Shown one piece after another: positions 27,359-37,141 of a stretch of DNA of 64,000 nucleotides; within the stretch, counting starts at the first letter, position 1, and every line of letters begins with the position of its first letter. The notes under the pieces are model-generated. The model was not told the DNA's origin and searched no databases. It saw only the letters and a program-made list of their open reading frames with translations. The position numbers and the translations under genes are program-made. The stretch covers positions 1-64,000 of the forward strand of contig CAMFHE010000016.1 of assembly GCA_945952045.1 (NCBI GenBank), in the 5' to 3' direction. Source of the DNA: an uncultured Rhizobium sp. GTDB taxonomy: Bacteria > Pseudomonadota > Alphaproteobacteria > Rhizobiales > Rhizobiaceae.

Positions 27359-28158
27359 AAGTCTTCATCTCCGCCGATATCGAAGGAACCGCAGGCATCG
27401 CCCAGTGGGACGAGGCCGAGCGCAGCCATGCCGATGGGGCGGAGTTCCGCGCCTTGATGACCGGCGAGGTGATCGCCGCCTGCGAAGGCGCGCGCGCCGC
27501 CGGCGCCACCGAAGTGGTGATCAAGGATGCCCATGACAGCGGCCGCAACATCCTCATCGACCGGTTGCCGGATTACGTGCGGATCGTGCGCGGCTGGTCC
27601 GGCCATCCCGACAGCATGATGTTCGGGCTCGATGCCGGCTTCGCCGCCGCAATCTATACCGGCTATCACTCCAAGGCCGGCAGCGAAGCCAATCCGCTCG
27701 CCCATACCTCCAACATGCGAATTTCGCGCCTGCTTCTGAATGGCGAGGTTGCGTCGGAATTCACGGTGAATGCGCTCTGCGCAGCCGGTTACGGCGTGCC
27801 CTCGGTTTTTCTGTCGGGGGATGCGGGCATCTGTCGTGAGGCAAGGGCGATGGTGCCGGGGCTGTCCGCAGTCGAGACCCTCGACGGCAAGGGCAAGGCG
27901 ACGCTCTCGATTTCGCCTTCATGGTCGCGCCGCCTGATCCGTGAGGGCGTGGCGCAAGCGCTCTCCGGTGATTTCACCCAGGCGCTGCCGGCGCTTGCCG
28001 ATGCCTATGAGGTCGTCATCGAGTTCAACAACCCGACGGACGCCTATCGCGCCGGCTGGTATCCAGGCGCCAAGGCGCATGGTCCGCGCGCCGTTGCTTT
28101 CGAGCACAGGAATTTTTCCGAAATTCTGCGTGCGCTGCTCTTCCTCAAGGTCGGGTGA
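27355..28158 (+). CDS. dppA: M55-family D-aminopeptidase DppA
   Basis: A 267-aa zinc-dependent D-aminopeptidase. Metal ligands line up with the Bacillus enzyme: D8 and E10 in MKVFISADIEG, H60 in KDAHDSG, H105 in YTGYHSKAG, and Glu in the NGEVASEF region. It cleaves D-amino-terminated peptides such as D-Ala-D-Ala. It is translationally coupled to the DmpA-type gene (ATGA) and lies near a dipeptide ABC importer, which suggests salvage of imported D-peptides. The stop shares the sequence TGATCA with the stop of the convergent LysR gene. Confidence 0.93.
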   Translation: MKVFISADIEGTAGIAQWDEAERSHADGAEFRALMTGEVIAACEGARAAGATEVVIKDAHDSGRNILIDRLPDYVRIVRGWSGHPDSMMFGLDAGFAAAIYTGYHSKAGSEANPLAHTSNMRISRLLLNGEVASEFTVNALCAAGYGVPSVFLSGDAGICREARAMVPGLSAVETLDGKGKATLSISPSWSRRLIREGVAQALSGDFTQALPALADAYEVVIEFNNPTDAYRAGWYPGAKAHGPRAVAFEHRNFSEILRALLFLKVG

Positions 28159-29100
28159 TCAGGCGGGTTTGCGATCCAGAAGCTGCCGGGCGATACGCCA
28201 GAGATCGTCGACCTTGCGGTTGCGACTGACGGCGTTGCGATAAAGACGGATCTCGAGATCGAGGTTCCAGCCTTCATCCGAAGATGCCGGCACGAGGCGG
28301 CCGGCATCGATCTCGTCGCGCGCAAGGCTCTCCGGCAGCCAGCAGATGCCCGCACCCGTCACCGCCATGTTCATCAGCCCGGCGCTGATGGTATTTTCAT
28401 GCGTGGTGCGGCGGCGAAAGGGCGGACGCCGCAGATGCAGGCGTGACAGGGCGACGCCGAAGAAGGAATTGAAGCCATAGCTGAGATAGGGCACCGCCAG
28501 TCGCGGCTGCTCGACGGCGCGATCGAGCAGATTGCGCCCCGGTTGCGCCGTGCCCGACACGACGACCGTGGGGGCGACGAGCGGCACGAGCCGGTCATGG
28601 GCAACCGTCAGCGAGGCGAATTTTCCGCGATCGAGGTGAAACGGCACTTCCGGATGCGCGTAGGTGAGGAAAAAATCCGCTTCGTCGCCGACAAGCGCGT
28701 CGAGATTGGCTTCGATGCCGCCGCGGTCGGGGATCAATGACGTGCTGAAGGCGCCGCCCGTCTTTTCCAGCGCCTTCAGCCAGCGTGGAAAGAAGGTGAC
28801 CGTCAGTGTATGCAGCGCGGCGAAACGGATGAGGCCGGCCTCATGGGAAGGACGCAGCGTTTCGCGCACGGAATAGAGCGCCCGGATCGCCTCTTGCGCG
28901 ACCGGCAGGAAATTGCGGCCTGCCTGCGTCAATTCCGCAGGCATGGTTGCGCGGCTGATCAGCGTTGCGCCGATCCAGCCTTCCAGCTGCTTGATTCGAC
29001 GGCTGAAGGCGGGCTGCGTCACGTTGCGCATTTCCGCAGCGCGGGAAAAGCTGGAGGTATCGGCAAGGGTTACGAAATCCTCCAGCCACTTGATTTCCAT
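28159..29100 (-). CDS. LysR-family regulator
   Basis: A 313-aa regulator with a canonical N-terminal domain (MEIKWLEDFVTLADTSSFSR, VTQPAFSRRIKQLE) and an effector domain. ATG 29100 is chosen because it starts the family sequence; a TTG at 29109 directly abuts the GGGGAG site. It is divergent from the amidohydrolase/dipeptide importer genes and convergent with dppA, so it probably controls the peptide-salvage region. A T-N11-A type box lies in the divergent promoter. Confidence 0.92.
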   Translation of the reverse strand: MEIKWLEDFVTLADTSSFSRAAEMRNVTQPAFSRRIKQLEGWIGATLISRATMPAELTQAGRNFLPVAQEAIRALYSVRETLRPSHEAGLIRFAALHTLTVTFFPRWLKALEKTGGAFSTSLIPDRGGIEANLDALVGDEADFFLTYAHPEVPFHLDRGKFASLTVAHDRLVPLVAPTVVVSGTAQPGRNLLDRAVEQPRLAVPYLSYGFNSFFGVALSRLHLRRPPFRRRTTHENTISAGLMNMAVTGAGICWLPESLARDEIDAGRLVPASSDEGWNLDLEIRLYRNAVSRNRKVDDLWRIARQLLDRKPA

Positions 29101-29162
29101 CGTCCCCAACTCCCCCTGTCGTCTCCCTTGTGGGCGATCATAAGTCTTTCAATCGAAAAGGG

Positions 29163-29179
29163 TATGCTGATTTTGCATA
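29163..29179. promoter_or_regulatory. LysR box (T-N11-A type)
   Basis: TATGC-N7-GCATA is a perfect inverted repeat containing T-N11-A, in the 178-bp gap between the LysR gene and the divergent amidohydrolase gene. It is surrounded by AT-rich promoter-like DNA. Confidence 0.6.
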
Positions 29180-29278
29180 GTTTCTTGCTAAAAGCGAATT
29201 AGCCAAGTGGATGACAAACTTCCACGTTGTGCGCGGAGGAATGGGGCGTCGCCAGCCGGCGCCCGGAGGGAGCAGTGA

Positions 29279-30904
29279 ATGGCAAGCGTAATTCATGCCG
29301 ATCTTATCCTGCATGGCGGCCGCATCTGGTGCGGCCGTGCGGAAGGCAGCGTCGAGGCTGTGGCCGTCTGGCAGGGCAAGGTTCTGGCGACCGGCGGCAA
29401 TGCCGACATTTTGGCCCTGAAGGGGCCGCAGACCGAAATCATCGATCTCCAGGGGCGCTTCGCCTGCCCGGGCCTGATCGACAACCATTTGCACCTGATC
29501 GCGACCGGCATCGCCATGGGTTGGGTGGATGCGACGCCCGCCGCCGCGCCGACCCTTGCCGATCTGATGCGGCTGATTTCCGAACGCACCGCGAAGACGC
29601 CTAAGGGCGGCTGGGTGAATGCGCGCGGCTACGATCAGGTCAAGCTCGATATCGGCCGGCATCCGACGCGCGAGGAATTGGACCAGGCCGCGCCCGATCA
29701 TCCCGTTCTGCTGACGCGCGCCTGCGGCCATGTGTCGGTGGCCAATTCCAGAGCCCTGGAACTCGCCGGCATCACGGAAGCGACGCCGGTGCCGGACGGC
29801 GGCGTCATCGGCCTGACCGACGGCCGGCTGAACGGTTTCCTTGCGGAAAACGCCCAGAACCTCGTCAAGGCGGCAATGCCCGACGCGACGACCGAAGAGC
29901 TGATCGACAGCATCGAGCGCGGCGGTCGCCATCTGCTTTCCTTCGGCATCACCAGCTGCATGGACGCGGCTGTCGGCCATGTCGGCGGCATGGCGGAAAT
30001 TCAGGCCTATGAGATGGCCAAGCTTTCCGGTCGCCTGCCGGTGCGCGTCTGGCTGACGCTTCTCGGCGATCCCGGCGTGTCCATCGTCGAGGACTGCTGG
30101 CGCGCCGGCCTGATCTCTGGCGCTGGCGACGACATGCTGCGCGTCGGCGGCGTCAAGATCTTCCTCGATGGTTCGGCCGGCGGGCGAACCGCCTGGATGT
30201 CCAAACCCTATGAGGGCGAACCCGACAATATCGGCGTCCAGATGCTGCCGGATGAAACGGTCGAGACGATCGTGCGCGAGTGCCATGATCGCGGCTACCA
30301 GATGGCCTGCCATGCCATCGGCGATGGAGCTATCGAGCAGCTGATCACCGCCTATGAAAAGGCGCTCGCCGCCAATCCCGACCCCGACCGGCGGCATCGC
30401 GTCGAGCATTGCGGTTTCGCCACGCCGGCGCAGAATGCGCGCATGCAGGCCGCCGGCATCCTGCCGGCGCCGCAGATGGCCTTTATCCACGATTTCGGCG
30501 ACAGCTACATTTCCGTGCTCGGGGAGGAGCGCGGCATGCAGTCCTACCAGCTGGGAACATGGATGCGCATGGGCATGAAGCCCTCGACGGGCTCGGACTC
30601 GCCGGTCTGCTCGCCCGATCCTTTCTCCAACCTGTCGGCGATGATCACCCGCAAGACCGGCAAGGGCACGGTCATGGATGCGTCCGAACGGCTGAGCCAG
30701 GAAGAAGCGCTGCAAGCCTATACCGAATTCGGCGCCTATTCGCAGAAGGCCGAGGCGGTGAAGGGAAAGCTGGTGCCCGGCCAATGGGCCGATATCGCTG
30801 TCTTCAACAACGATCTTCTGGCCACCGACCCGCAGACCATTCGCGAAGACACGCGCTGCCTTCTGACCCTGCTTGCGGGCCGCGTGGTGCATGACGCGCG
30901 CTGA
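29279..30904 (+). CDS. Metal-dependent amidohydrolase (YtcJ-like)
   Basis: A 541-aa amidohydrolase-superfamily protein. Visible metal-site motifs are FACPGLIDNHLHL (HxH on strand 1), ACHAIGDGAIEQL and HRVEHCGF; STGSDSPVCSPDP holds the terminal Asp. The C-terminal MDASERLSQEEALQAYTEFG and WADIAVFNNDLL segments are typical of the YtcJ subgroup. It hydrolyses an amide or related bond in an unknown small molecule. A GGAGGGAG site precedes the ATG. It leads the peptide ABC operon and is divergent from the LysR gene. Confidence 0.9.
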   Translation: MASVIHADLILHGGRIWCGRAEGSVEAVAVWQGKVLATGGNADILALKGPQTEIIDLQGRFACPGLIDNHLHLIATGIAMGWVDATPAAAPTLADLMRLISERTAKTPKGGWVNARGYDQVKLDIGRHPTREELDQAAPDHPVLLTRACGHVSVANSRALELAGITEATPVPDGGVIGLTDGRLNGFLAENAQNLVKAAMPDATTEELIDSIERGGRHLLSFGITSCMDAAVGHVGGMAEIQAYEMAKLSGRLPVRVWLTLLGDPGVSIVEDCWRAGLISGAGDDMLRVGGVKIFLDGSAGGRTAWMSKPYEGEPDNIGVQMLPDETVETIVRECHDRGYQMACHAIGDGAIEQLITAYEKALAANPDPDRRHRVEHCGFATPAQNARMQAAGILPAPQMAFIHDFGDSYISVLGEERGMQSYQLGTWMRMGMKPSTGSDSPVCSPDPFSNLSAMITRKTGKGTVMDASERLSQEEALQAYTEFGAYSQKAEAVKGKLVPGQWADIAVFNNDLLATDPQTIREDTRCLLTLLAGRVVHDAR

Positions 30905-30955
30905 TCTCTCTCAGAGGCCAGCGCATTTCCCAAGGATAGACGGAGACCGGAACAC

Positions 30956-31019
30956 GCGCCTTGAGGCGCTTTGAATAGGCAATCGGGACGTTTTCGCATG
31001 GAGGAAAGCGAAAACGTCC
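30956..31019 (+). other. Tandem hairpins before the binding-protein gene
   Basis: First hairpin: GCGCCT-TG-AGGCGC (30956-30969), followed by TTT, a weak terminator. Second: GGACGTTTTCGC (30986-30997) and GCGAAAACGTCC (31008-31019), a perfect 12-bp stem with a 10-base loop containing ATGGAGGAAA. Both lie between the amidohydrolase stop and the binding-protein start. They may separate or stabilise the transcripts. Confidence 0.6.
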
Positions 31020-31066
31020 TCACCAATCGAAACGAAGCCGAAAACGGCACGAGAGGGAGGAACGAA

Positions 31067-32659
31067 ATGCTGAAGAAACTGACACTGGCCGCAATGCTTG
31101 GCCTCGGCGTGGCTTCCGGGGCATTGGCCGCCGGCGAGCGCCATGGCGGAACGCTGGTCTTTACTGCGCCTTATGGCTCGAGCTTTGCCACGCTCGACGT
31201 GCAGGCCAGCCCCAATACCCAGGAAGAATTCATCACCCAGGCCATCCATCGCGGGCTCTATAGCTGGGATTCGATCCAGAACAAGCCGGTTCTGGAGCTG
31301 GCGACCTCCGAAGACGTCTCTGCCGACGGCACGGTGCATACATATCACCTGCGCAAGAATGCCGTCTTCCACAACGGCAAGCCGCTGACGGCGGATGACA
31401 TCGTCTACAGCTACAAGCGCATCGCTAATCCGAAGAATGCTTTCCCGGGCGCAAGTTTCATCGCCGTCATCAAGGGTGCGGAAGACTATATCGCCGGCAA
31501 GGCCGAGGACATCTCCGGCCTCAGGAAGATCGACGACAACACGCTGGAAATTACATATACTGGCCCGATCAATCCCGGATTCCAGCTGATGCAAAACACG
31601 ACGGTCATCTATCCGTCGAATGTTTCAGATGAGGCGAGCTTCGCCAAGACCCCGGTCGGCCTCGGTGCCTTCGTCTTCAAGGAGCATGTGCCGGGCTCTC
31701 AGGTCGTGGTCGAAAAATTCGACAAGTATTACGAGGAAGGCAAGCCCTATCTCGACCGCATCAATATCGTGCTGATGGCTGAGGACGCCGCCCGCGACGT
31801 CGCCTTCCGCAACAAGGAAATCGACGTTTCGGTTCTCGGGCCGACGCAGTATCAGGCCTATCAGGGCGAGGAAGGCCTGAAGGATCATCTGCTCGAAGTC
31901 GCCGAGGTCTATACCCGCAATATCGGCTTCAACCCGGCCTATGAGCCGTTCAAGGACAAGCGCGTGCGCCAGGCGATCAACTACGCCATCAACGCGCCGC
32001 TGATCATCGAACGTCTCGTCAAGAACAAGGCCTATCAGGCCGCCGGCTGGCTGCCGATCTCCTCGCCGGCCTACGACAAGGACAAGGCGCCCTATGCCTA
32101 CGATCCGGAAAAGGCCAAGGCGCTGTTGAAGGAAGCCGGCTATGCCGACGGCTTCGAATTCGAGGTGACGGCGAGCCCGAACGAAAGCTGGGGCGTGCCG
32201 ATCGTCGAGGCCATCCTGCCGATGCTGAAGAAGGTCGGTATCACCGTGAAGCCGAAGCCGGTGGAAAGCTCCGCGCTCGGCGAGGCGGTGACGACCAACA
32301 ACTTCCAGTCCTTCATCTGGTCGAACCTCTCCGGTCCCGATCCGCTGAACGCGTTGCGCTGCTATTATTCCAAGACGGCGCAATCGGCCTGCAATTACGC
32401 CAGCTATGCGAGCCCGGATTTCGACAAGCTCTATGAAGCGGCCCAGCAGGAGCGCGACCCCGCCAAGCAGAACGAGTTGCTGCGCCAGGCCAACAACATC
32501 GTGCAGGACGATGCCCCGGTCTGGTTCTTCAACTACAACAAGGCGGTCATGGCCTACCAGCCGTGGATCCACGGCCTCGTGCCGAACGCGACGGAACTGG
32601 CGGTCCAGCCCTATGACGAGATCTGGATCGACGAAAACGCACCGGCCTCGCGCAAATAA
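31067..32659 (+). CDS. Peptide ABC importer, periplasmic binding protein (family 5)
   Basis: A 530-aa DppA/OppA-type solute-binding protein with a signal peptide (MLKKLTLAAMLGLGVASGALA). SBP_bac_5 features include VHTYHLRKNAVFHNGKPLTADDIVYSYKRI and VRQAINYAINAPLIIE. A GAGGGAGGA site precedes the ATG; the open frame continues upstream into hairpin DNA and lacks a signal there. It is first of five importer genes in the order binding protein, two permeases, two ATPases. Confidence 0.94.
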   Translation: MLKKLTLAAMLGLGVASGALAAGERHGGTLVFTAPYGSSFATLDVQASPNTQEEFITQAIHRGLYSWDSIQNKPVLELATSEDVSADGTVHTYHLRKNAVFHNGKPLTADDIVYSYKRIANPKNAFPGASFIAVIKGAEDYIAGKAEDISGLRKIDDNTLEITYTGPINPGFQLMQNTTVIYPSNVSDEASFAKTPVGLGAFVFKEHVPGSQVVVEKFDKYYEEGKPYLDRINIVLMAEDAARDVAFRNKEIDVSVLGPTQYQAYQGEEGLKDHLLEVAEVYTRNIGFNPAYEPFKDKRVRQAINYAINAPLIIERLVKNKAYQAAGWLPISSPAYDKDKAPYAYDPEKAKALLKEAGYADGFEFEVTASPNESWGVPIVEAILPMLKKVGITVKPKPVESSALGEAVTTNNFQSFIWSNLSGPDPLNALRCYYSKTAQSACNYASYASPDFDKLYEAAQQERDPAKQNELLRQANNIVQDDAPVWFFNYNKAVMAYQPWIHGLVPNATELAVQPYDEIWIDENAPASRK

Positions 32660-32674
32660 GCCTTGAGCGGTTCG

Positions 32675-32696
32675 GGGGCGGCGTTCGCGTCGCCCC
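32675..32696 (+). other. UUCG-capped hairpin after the binding-protein gene
   Basis: GGGGCG pairs with CGCCCC, and the inner GCG/CGT pairs close a TTCG tetraloop. The 9-bp stem, with one G-U, lies between binding-protein and permease genes, where 3'-stabilising hairpins are common. It has no T-tract. Confidence 0.5.
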
Positions 32697-32742
32697 TTGA
32701 TCGATTGCCGCGCCCGCTCGGGCGGCCAACACGGAACCGTCA

Positions 32743-33678
32743 ATGCTTCGTTTCACCCTGCGCCGCATCCTGCAGATCATTCCGACTGTCGTCGTGGTGG
32801 CGCTGCTGATCTTCGTCATCTTCTCAGTCGTGCCCGGCACCTTCGCCTCAAGCCTGTTTTCCGATGGCAAGCGCGCTGCCGACCCGCAGATGATCGCCCG
32901 CCTCAACGAGGAATTCGGGCTCAACAAGCCGCTGACCGAGCGCTTCGTGGCCTATGTAACCGATCTCGCCCATTTCGATCTCGGCACCAGTTTCCGCACC
33001 CGCCAGCCGGTCATCGACCTGATCCACGATCGCATGGGGGCCTCGCTGCAACTGGCGATCGCCGCCATGGTCTTCGCCATCCTTGTCGGCGTGCCGCTCG
33101 GGTTTCTGGCGGCGCTCCGACCCGGCTCGATCCTCGATACGGTGACGATGGTCGGCGCGGTCTCGGGCCTCTCCATGCCGCAATTCTGGCTGGGGCTCCT
33201 GATGATGTATCTCTTCGCCCTGCAACTGAACTGGTTGCCGAGTTTCGGCTATGGCGACGGCTCGTTCAGCAATCTCATTCTGCCCGCCGTCACGCTCGGC
33301 GTCACGCCGCTGGCGCTGCTGGCGCGCACCACGCGGGCCGGCGTGCTCGATGTGCTGAATGCCGATTTCATCCGCACCGCCCATTCCAAGGGCATGAGCG
33401 AGATCAAGGTGGTGCGCTGGCATGTGGCGCGCAATGCGCTGGTGTTGATCGTCACCACGGTCGGGCTGCAGTTCGGTTCGCTGATCGGCCAGGCGGTGGT
33501 CATCGAAAAGCTGTTCGCCTGGCCGGGCATCGGCTCGCTGCTGGTCGATAGCGTCGCCATCCGCGACATTCCCGTGGTGCAGGGCACGATCCTGGTCATC
33601 GTGCTGTGGTTCCTGGTCATCAACACGGCCGTCGATCTGGTCTATGCCGCGATCGATCCGCGCATCAAGCAGGAGTGA
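32743..33678 (+). CDS. Peptide ABC importer permease (DppB type)
   Basis: A 311-aa permease opening with MLRFTLRRILQIIPTVVVVALLIF, the DppB/OppB hallmark. It has six helices and the cytoplasmic EAA-type loop DFIRTAHSKGMSEIKVVRWHVARNAL (about 208-233). It forms the channel with the next gene product. A neighbouring permease starts 5 bases after its stop. Confidence 0.94.
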   Translation: MLRFTLRRILQIIPTVVVVALLIFVIFSVVPGTFASSLFSDGKRAADPQMIARLNEEFGLNKPLTERFVAYVTDLAHFDLGTSFRTRQPVIDLIHDRMGASLQLAIAAMVFAILVGVPLGFLAALRPGSILDTVTMVGAVSGLSMPQFWLGLLMMYLFALQLNWLPSFGYGDGSFSNLILPAVTLGVTPLALLARTTRAGVLDVLNADFIRTAHSKGMSEIKVVRWHVARNALVLIVTTVGLQFGSLIGQAVVIEKLFAWPGIGSLLVDSVAIRDIPVVQGTILVIVLWFLVINTAVDLVYAAIDPRIKQE

Positions 33679-33683
33679 CGGCA

Positions 33684-34501
33684 ATGCGCCTCGGCTTCAA
33701 CTTCTGGCTCGGCGCGACGCTGACGGCGCTGGTCATCCTCGCCGGCGTCCTCGCCCATTGGATCGCGCCCTTCGACCCGGTGCTCGACGCGGATCTGATG
33801 AATTCCGAACTGCCGCCTGACGCCACCTTCTGGTTCGGCACGGATGCGCAGGGGCGCGACGTCTATACCCGCATCCTCTATGGCGCGCAGATCTCGCTCA
33901 CCGTCGGCATCGTCTCGCAGGTAATCAATTCGCTGATCGGCATCACGCTCGGCATGACCGCCGGCTATTGGGGCGGCTGGTGGGACGATCTGGTAAACGG
34001 GTTGACCAATGTCATGCTCGCCATCCCCTCGCTGATCTTCGCGCTCGCCGTCATGGCCGTGCTCGGCCCCGGCTTGCCATCGCTGCTGATCGCGCTTGGC
34101 CTGACCAACTGGAGCTGGACCTGCCGCATCGCCCGCTCCTCGACGCTCTCCCTGAAATCGCAGGGTTATGCGCAGGCGGCGCAGACGCTGGGTTACGGAG
34201 ACCTGCGCATCATGTTCACGCAGATCCTGCCGAACATGATGGGGCCGATCCTGGTCATGGCGACGCTCGGCATGGGCTCGGCGGTGCTTTCGGAAGCAGC
34301 GCTCTCCTTCCTCGGCCTCGGCATCCAGCCGCCGTTTCCGAGCTGGGGCTCGATGCTAACAGATGCGCGCCAGCTCATCCAGCTCGCGCCTTGGGTTGCG
34401 ATCTTCCCCGGCCTTGCCATCTTCCTGTCGGTGCTCGGCTTCAACCTTCTCGGCGACGGGCTGCGCGACAGCCTCGACCCGCATATGAGGACGCGCAAGC
34501 C

Positions 34502-34505
<4 letters not shown>
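33684..34505 (+). CDS. Peptide ABC importer permease (DppC type)
   Basis: A 273-aa permease with the DppC features FWFGTDAQGRDVYTRILYGAQISL and the EAA loop GYAQAAQTLGYGDLRIMFTQILPN (about 172-195), ending LNLLGDGLRDSLDPHMR-like. AGGAG at the previous gene's stop serves as its ribosome-binding site. Its stop overlaps the next gene by ATGA. Confidence 0.94.
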
Positions 34506-35409
<904 letters not shown>

Positions 35410-35413
<4 letters not shown>

Positions 35414-36372
35414 CCGAACCGCTATTGCAGGTGGACGATCTCCACGTCCGGTTTCCGATTTCCGGCGGCGGCCTGCTCGGCACGGGAAAGCGGACGCTGC
35501 ATGCCGTCAACGGCATCAGCTTTTCGCTGGCCAAGGGCGAATGCCTGTCGATCGTCGGCGAATCCGGCTGCGGCAAATCGACGACGGCGCTTTCCATCCT
35601 CGGCCTGCAGGAGCCGACGCAAGGCGCGATCCGCTATCGCGGCCAGCCGCTCAACGGCCCCGGCGCGCCGGGGCGGATGCAGCGCGCCAAAGCGGTGCAG
35701 ATGGTATTTCAGGATCCCTATGCCTCGCTGAACCCGCGCCAGTCCGTGCGCACTTCGCTTGCCGCGCCGCTGCGCCTGCATGGCATCACGGCGGCCTCGG
35801 AGATTGAGGGCCGTATCGAGGCGATGCTGAAAAATGTCGGGCTGACGCCGGAGCAGGCGAAGCGTTATCCGCATGAATTTTCCGGCGGCCAGCGCCAACG
35901 TATCGGCATTGCCCGGGCGCTGATCCTCGAACCGGAGATCGTTGTGCTCGACGAGCCCGTCTCGGCTCTCGACGTCTCGATCCGCGCCCAGATCATCAAC
36001 CTGCTGCTCGACCTGCAGGAAAGGCTGGGTCTGTCCTATATCATGATCAGCCACGACCTGAGCGTCGTCGAGCATATGAGCGACCGGGTGCTGGTGATGT
36101 TTTTCGGGGAAGTGGTGGAGGAGGGTGGCTGGCGGCAGATTTTCGAAGCGCCGGCCCATCCCTATACCCGCCGGCTGATCGCCGCCATTCCCGACCCGGA
36201 TGTGGCGCTGAAACCGGCCGGAAAGCGGGATGATCCGGCGGAGCCGCCGCAGCTTTCCGGCCGCCGCTTCGTCTCGGACGGCAGTACGCCGCCGGATGTC
36301 TTTGCAGCACCCGCGCCCTCGGAACTGGTCGAGATCGCAGATGACCATAGGGTCCGGCTGGCGATGGCGTAA
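35410..36372 (+). CDS. Peptide ABC importer ATPase (DppF type)
   Basis: A 320-aa ATPase with Walker A GESGCGKST, the Q-loop segment [16 protein letters not shown], signature [15 protein letters not shown] and Walker [16 protein letters not shown]. The oligopeptide/dipeptide C-terminal extension (HPYTRRLIAAIPDPD) is present. It forms the heterodimer with the preceding ATPase and closes the importer operon. Confidence 0.94.
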
Positions 36373-36401
36373 GTTCGACCGCGCAAACAGGTGAAAATGC
36401 A

Positions 36402-37097
36402 ATGAACCGCACGCCGAAGATCGCCGTGATCATGGATGAGAACACCAGTTCCGGCGGCGACCGCTACGATCTCTCCAAGGGCTATTTCTCTGCACTCGAC
36501 CGGGCCGGGGCCTTTGCCTTCGGCATTCCCTATGCGCCCGGCATGGTCGGTCCTGTCGTCGAGGAATTCGACGGTTTTCTCAGTGTCGGCGGGCGTATCC
36601 AGTTTCCTGCGGAATGGTATGTCGAGGGCGACCGGTCCCAATACCCGCCCTCCGAACGTTTCGCCGTCGAGATGGCGCTGATGCAGGGATTTCTGGCCCG
36701 GGACAAGCCGGTCCTCGGCATCTGCAACGGCATGCAGATGCTCGGTTGCCTGAACGGCTGCCGGATGGTCTCGGATGTCCATTCCTCGTGGCCGGGCGCG
36801 CTTGAGCATGATCGGGCCGACCTGCGTCATGAGGTGCAGATCGTTAGGGGCACCAGAACGGCGGATATTTTTCAGGCCGATGCCTTCAGCGTGAACACGT
36901 TTCACCGCGAGGCCCTTGTCGAGGTCTCCGGCGCCGTGGTCGTCGCGGCGCGCGGGACGGATGGCGTTATCGAGGCGATAGAGGTGCCGTCCTACGGTTT
37001 TGCCATGGGCCTGCAATGGCACCCGGAGCGACTCGATCCCGCAAGCCATCCCGGCGCGCGGATATTCGACGCCTTCGTGAAAGCAGCCGGCAAGTAG
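36402..37097 (+). CDS. Class I glutamine-amidotransferase-like gamma-glutamyl hydrolase (PuuD type)
   Basis: A 231-aa protein of the peptidase C26 family. The nucleophile is C108 in GICNGMQMLG, and H207/E209 lie in LQWHPER, completing the triad. ITPSIGV-like openings are replaced here by PKIAVIMDENTSSGGDRYDL. PuuD-like enzymes hydrolyse gamma-glutamyl amides such as gamma-glutamyl-GABA. It follows the importer ATPase by 29 bp and is probably cotranscribed, so imported gamma-glutamyl conjugates are a plausible substrate. Confidence 0.88.
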   Translation: MNRTPKIAVIMDENTSSGGDRYDLSKGYFSALDRAGAFAFGIPYAPGMVGPVVEEFDGFLSVGGRIQFPAEWYVEGDRSQYPPSERFAVEMALMQGFLARDKPVLGICNGMQMLGCLNGCRMVSDVHSSWPGALEHDRADLRHEVQIVRGTRTADIFQADAFSVNTFHREALVEVSGAVVVAARGTDGVIEAIEVPSYGFAMGLQWHPERLDPASHPGARIFDAFVKAAGK

Positions 37098-37100
37098 GCT

Positions 37101-37140
37101 GTCGGCCGGATGAGCACGGCTCCTCCGGCCGACGAATTTT
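37101..37140. terminator. Terminator between convergent genes
   Basis: GTCGGCCGGA (37101-37110) pairs perfectly with TCCGGCCGAC (37124-37133) over a 13-base loop, followed by GAATTTT. It ends the importer/hydrolase operon and faces the end of the minus-strand fusion gene. Confidence 0.7.
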
Positions 37141-37141
37141 C

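Noticed and set aside
30971..31066. N-terminal extension of the peptide-binding protein
   Set aside because: The extension encodes the hairpin region and would bury the signal peptide; ATG 31067 has a strong ribosome-binding site.
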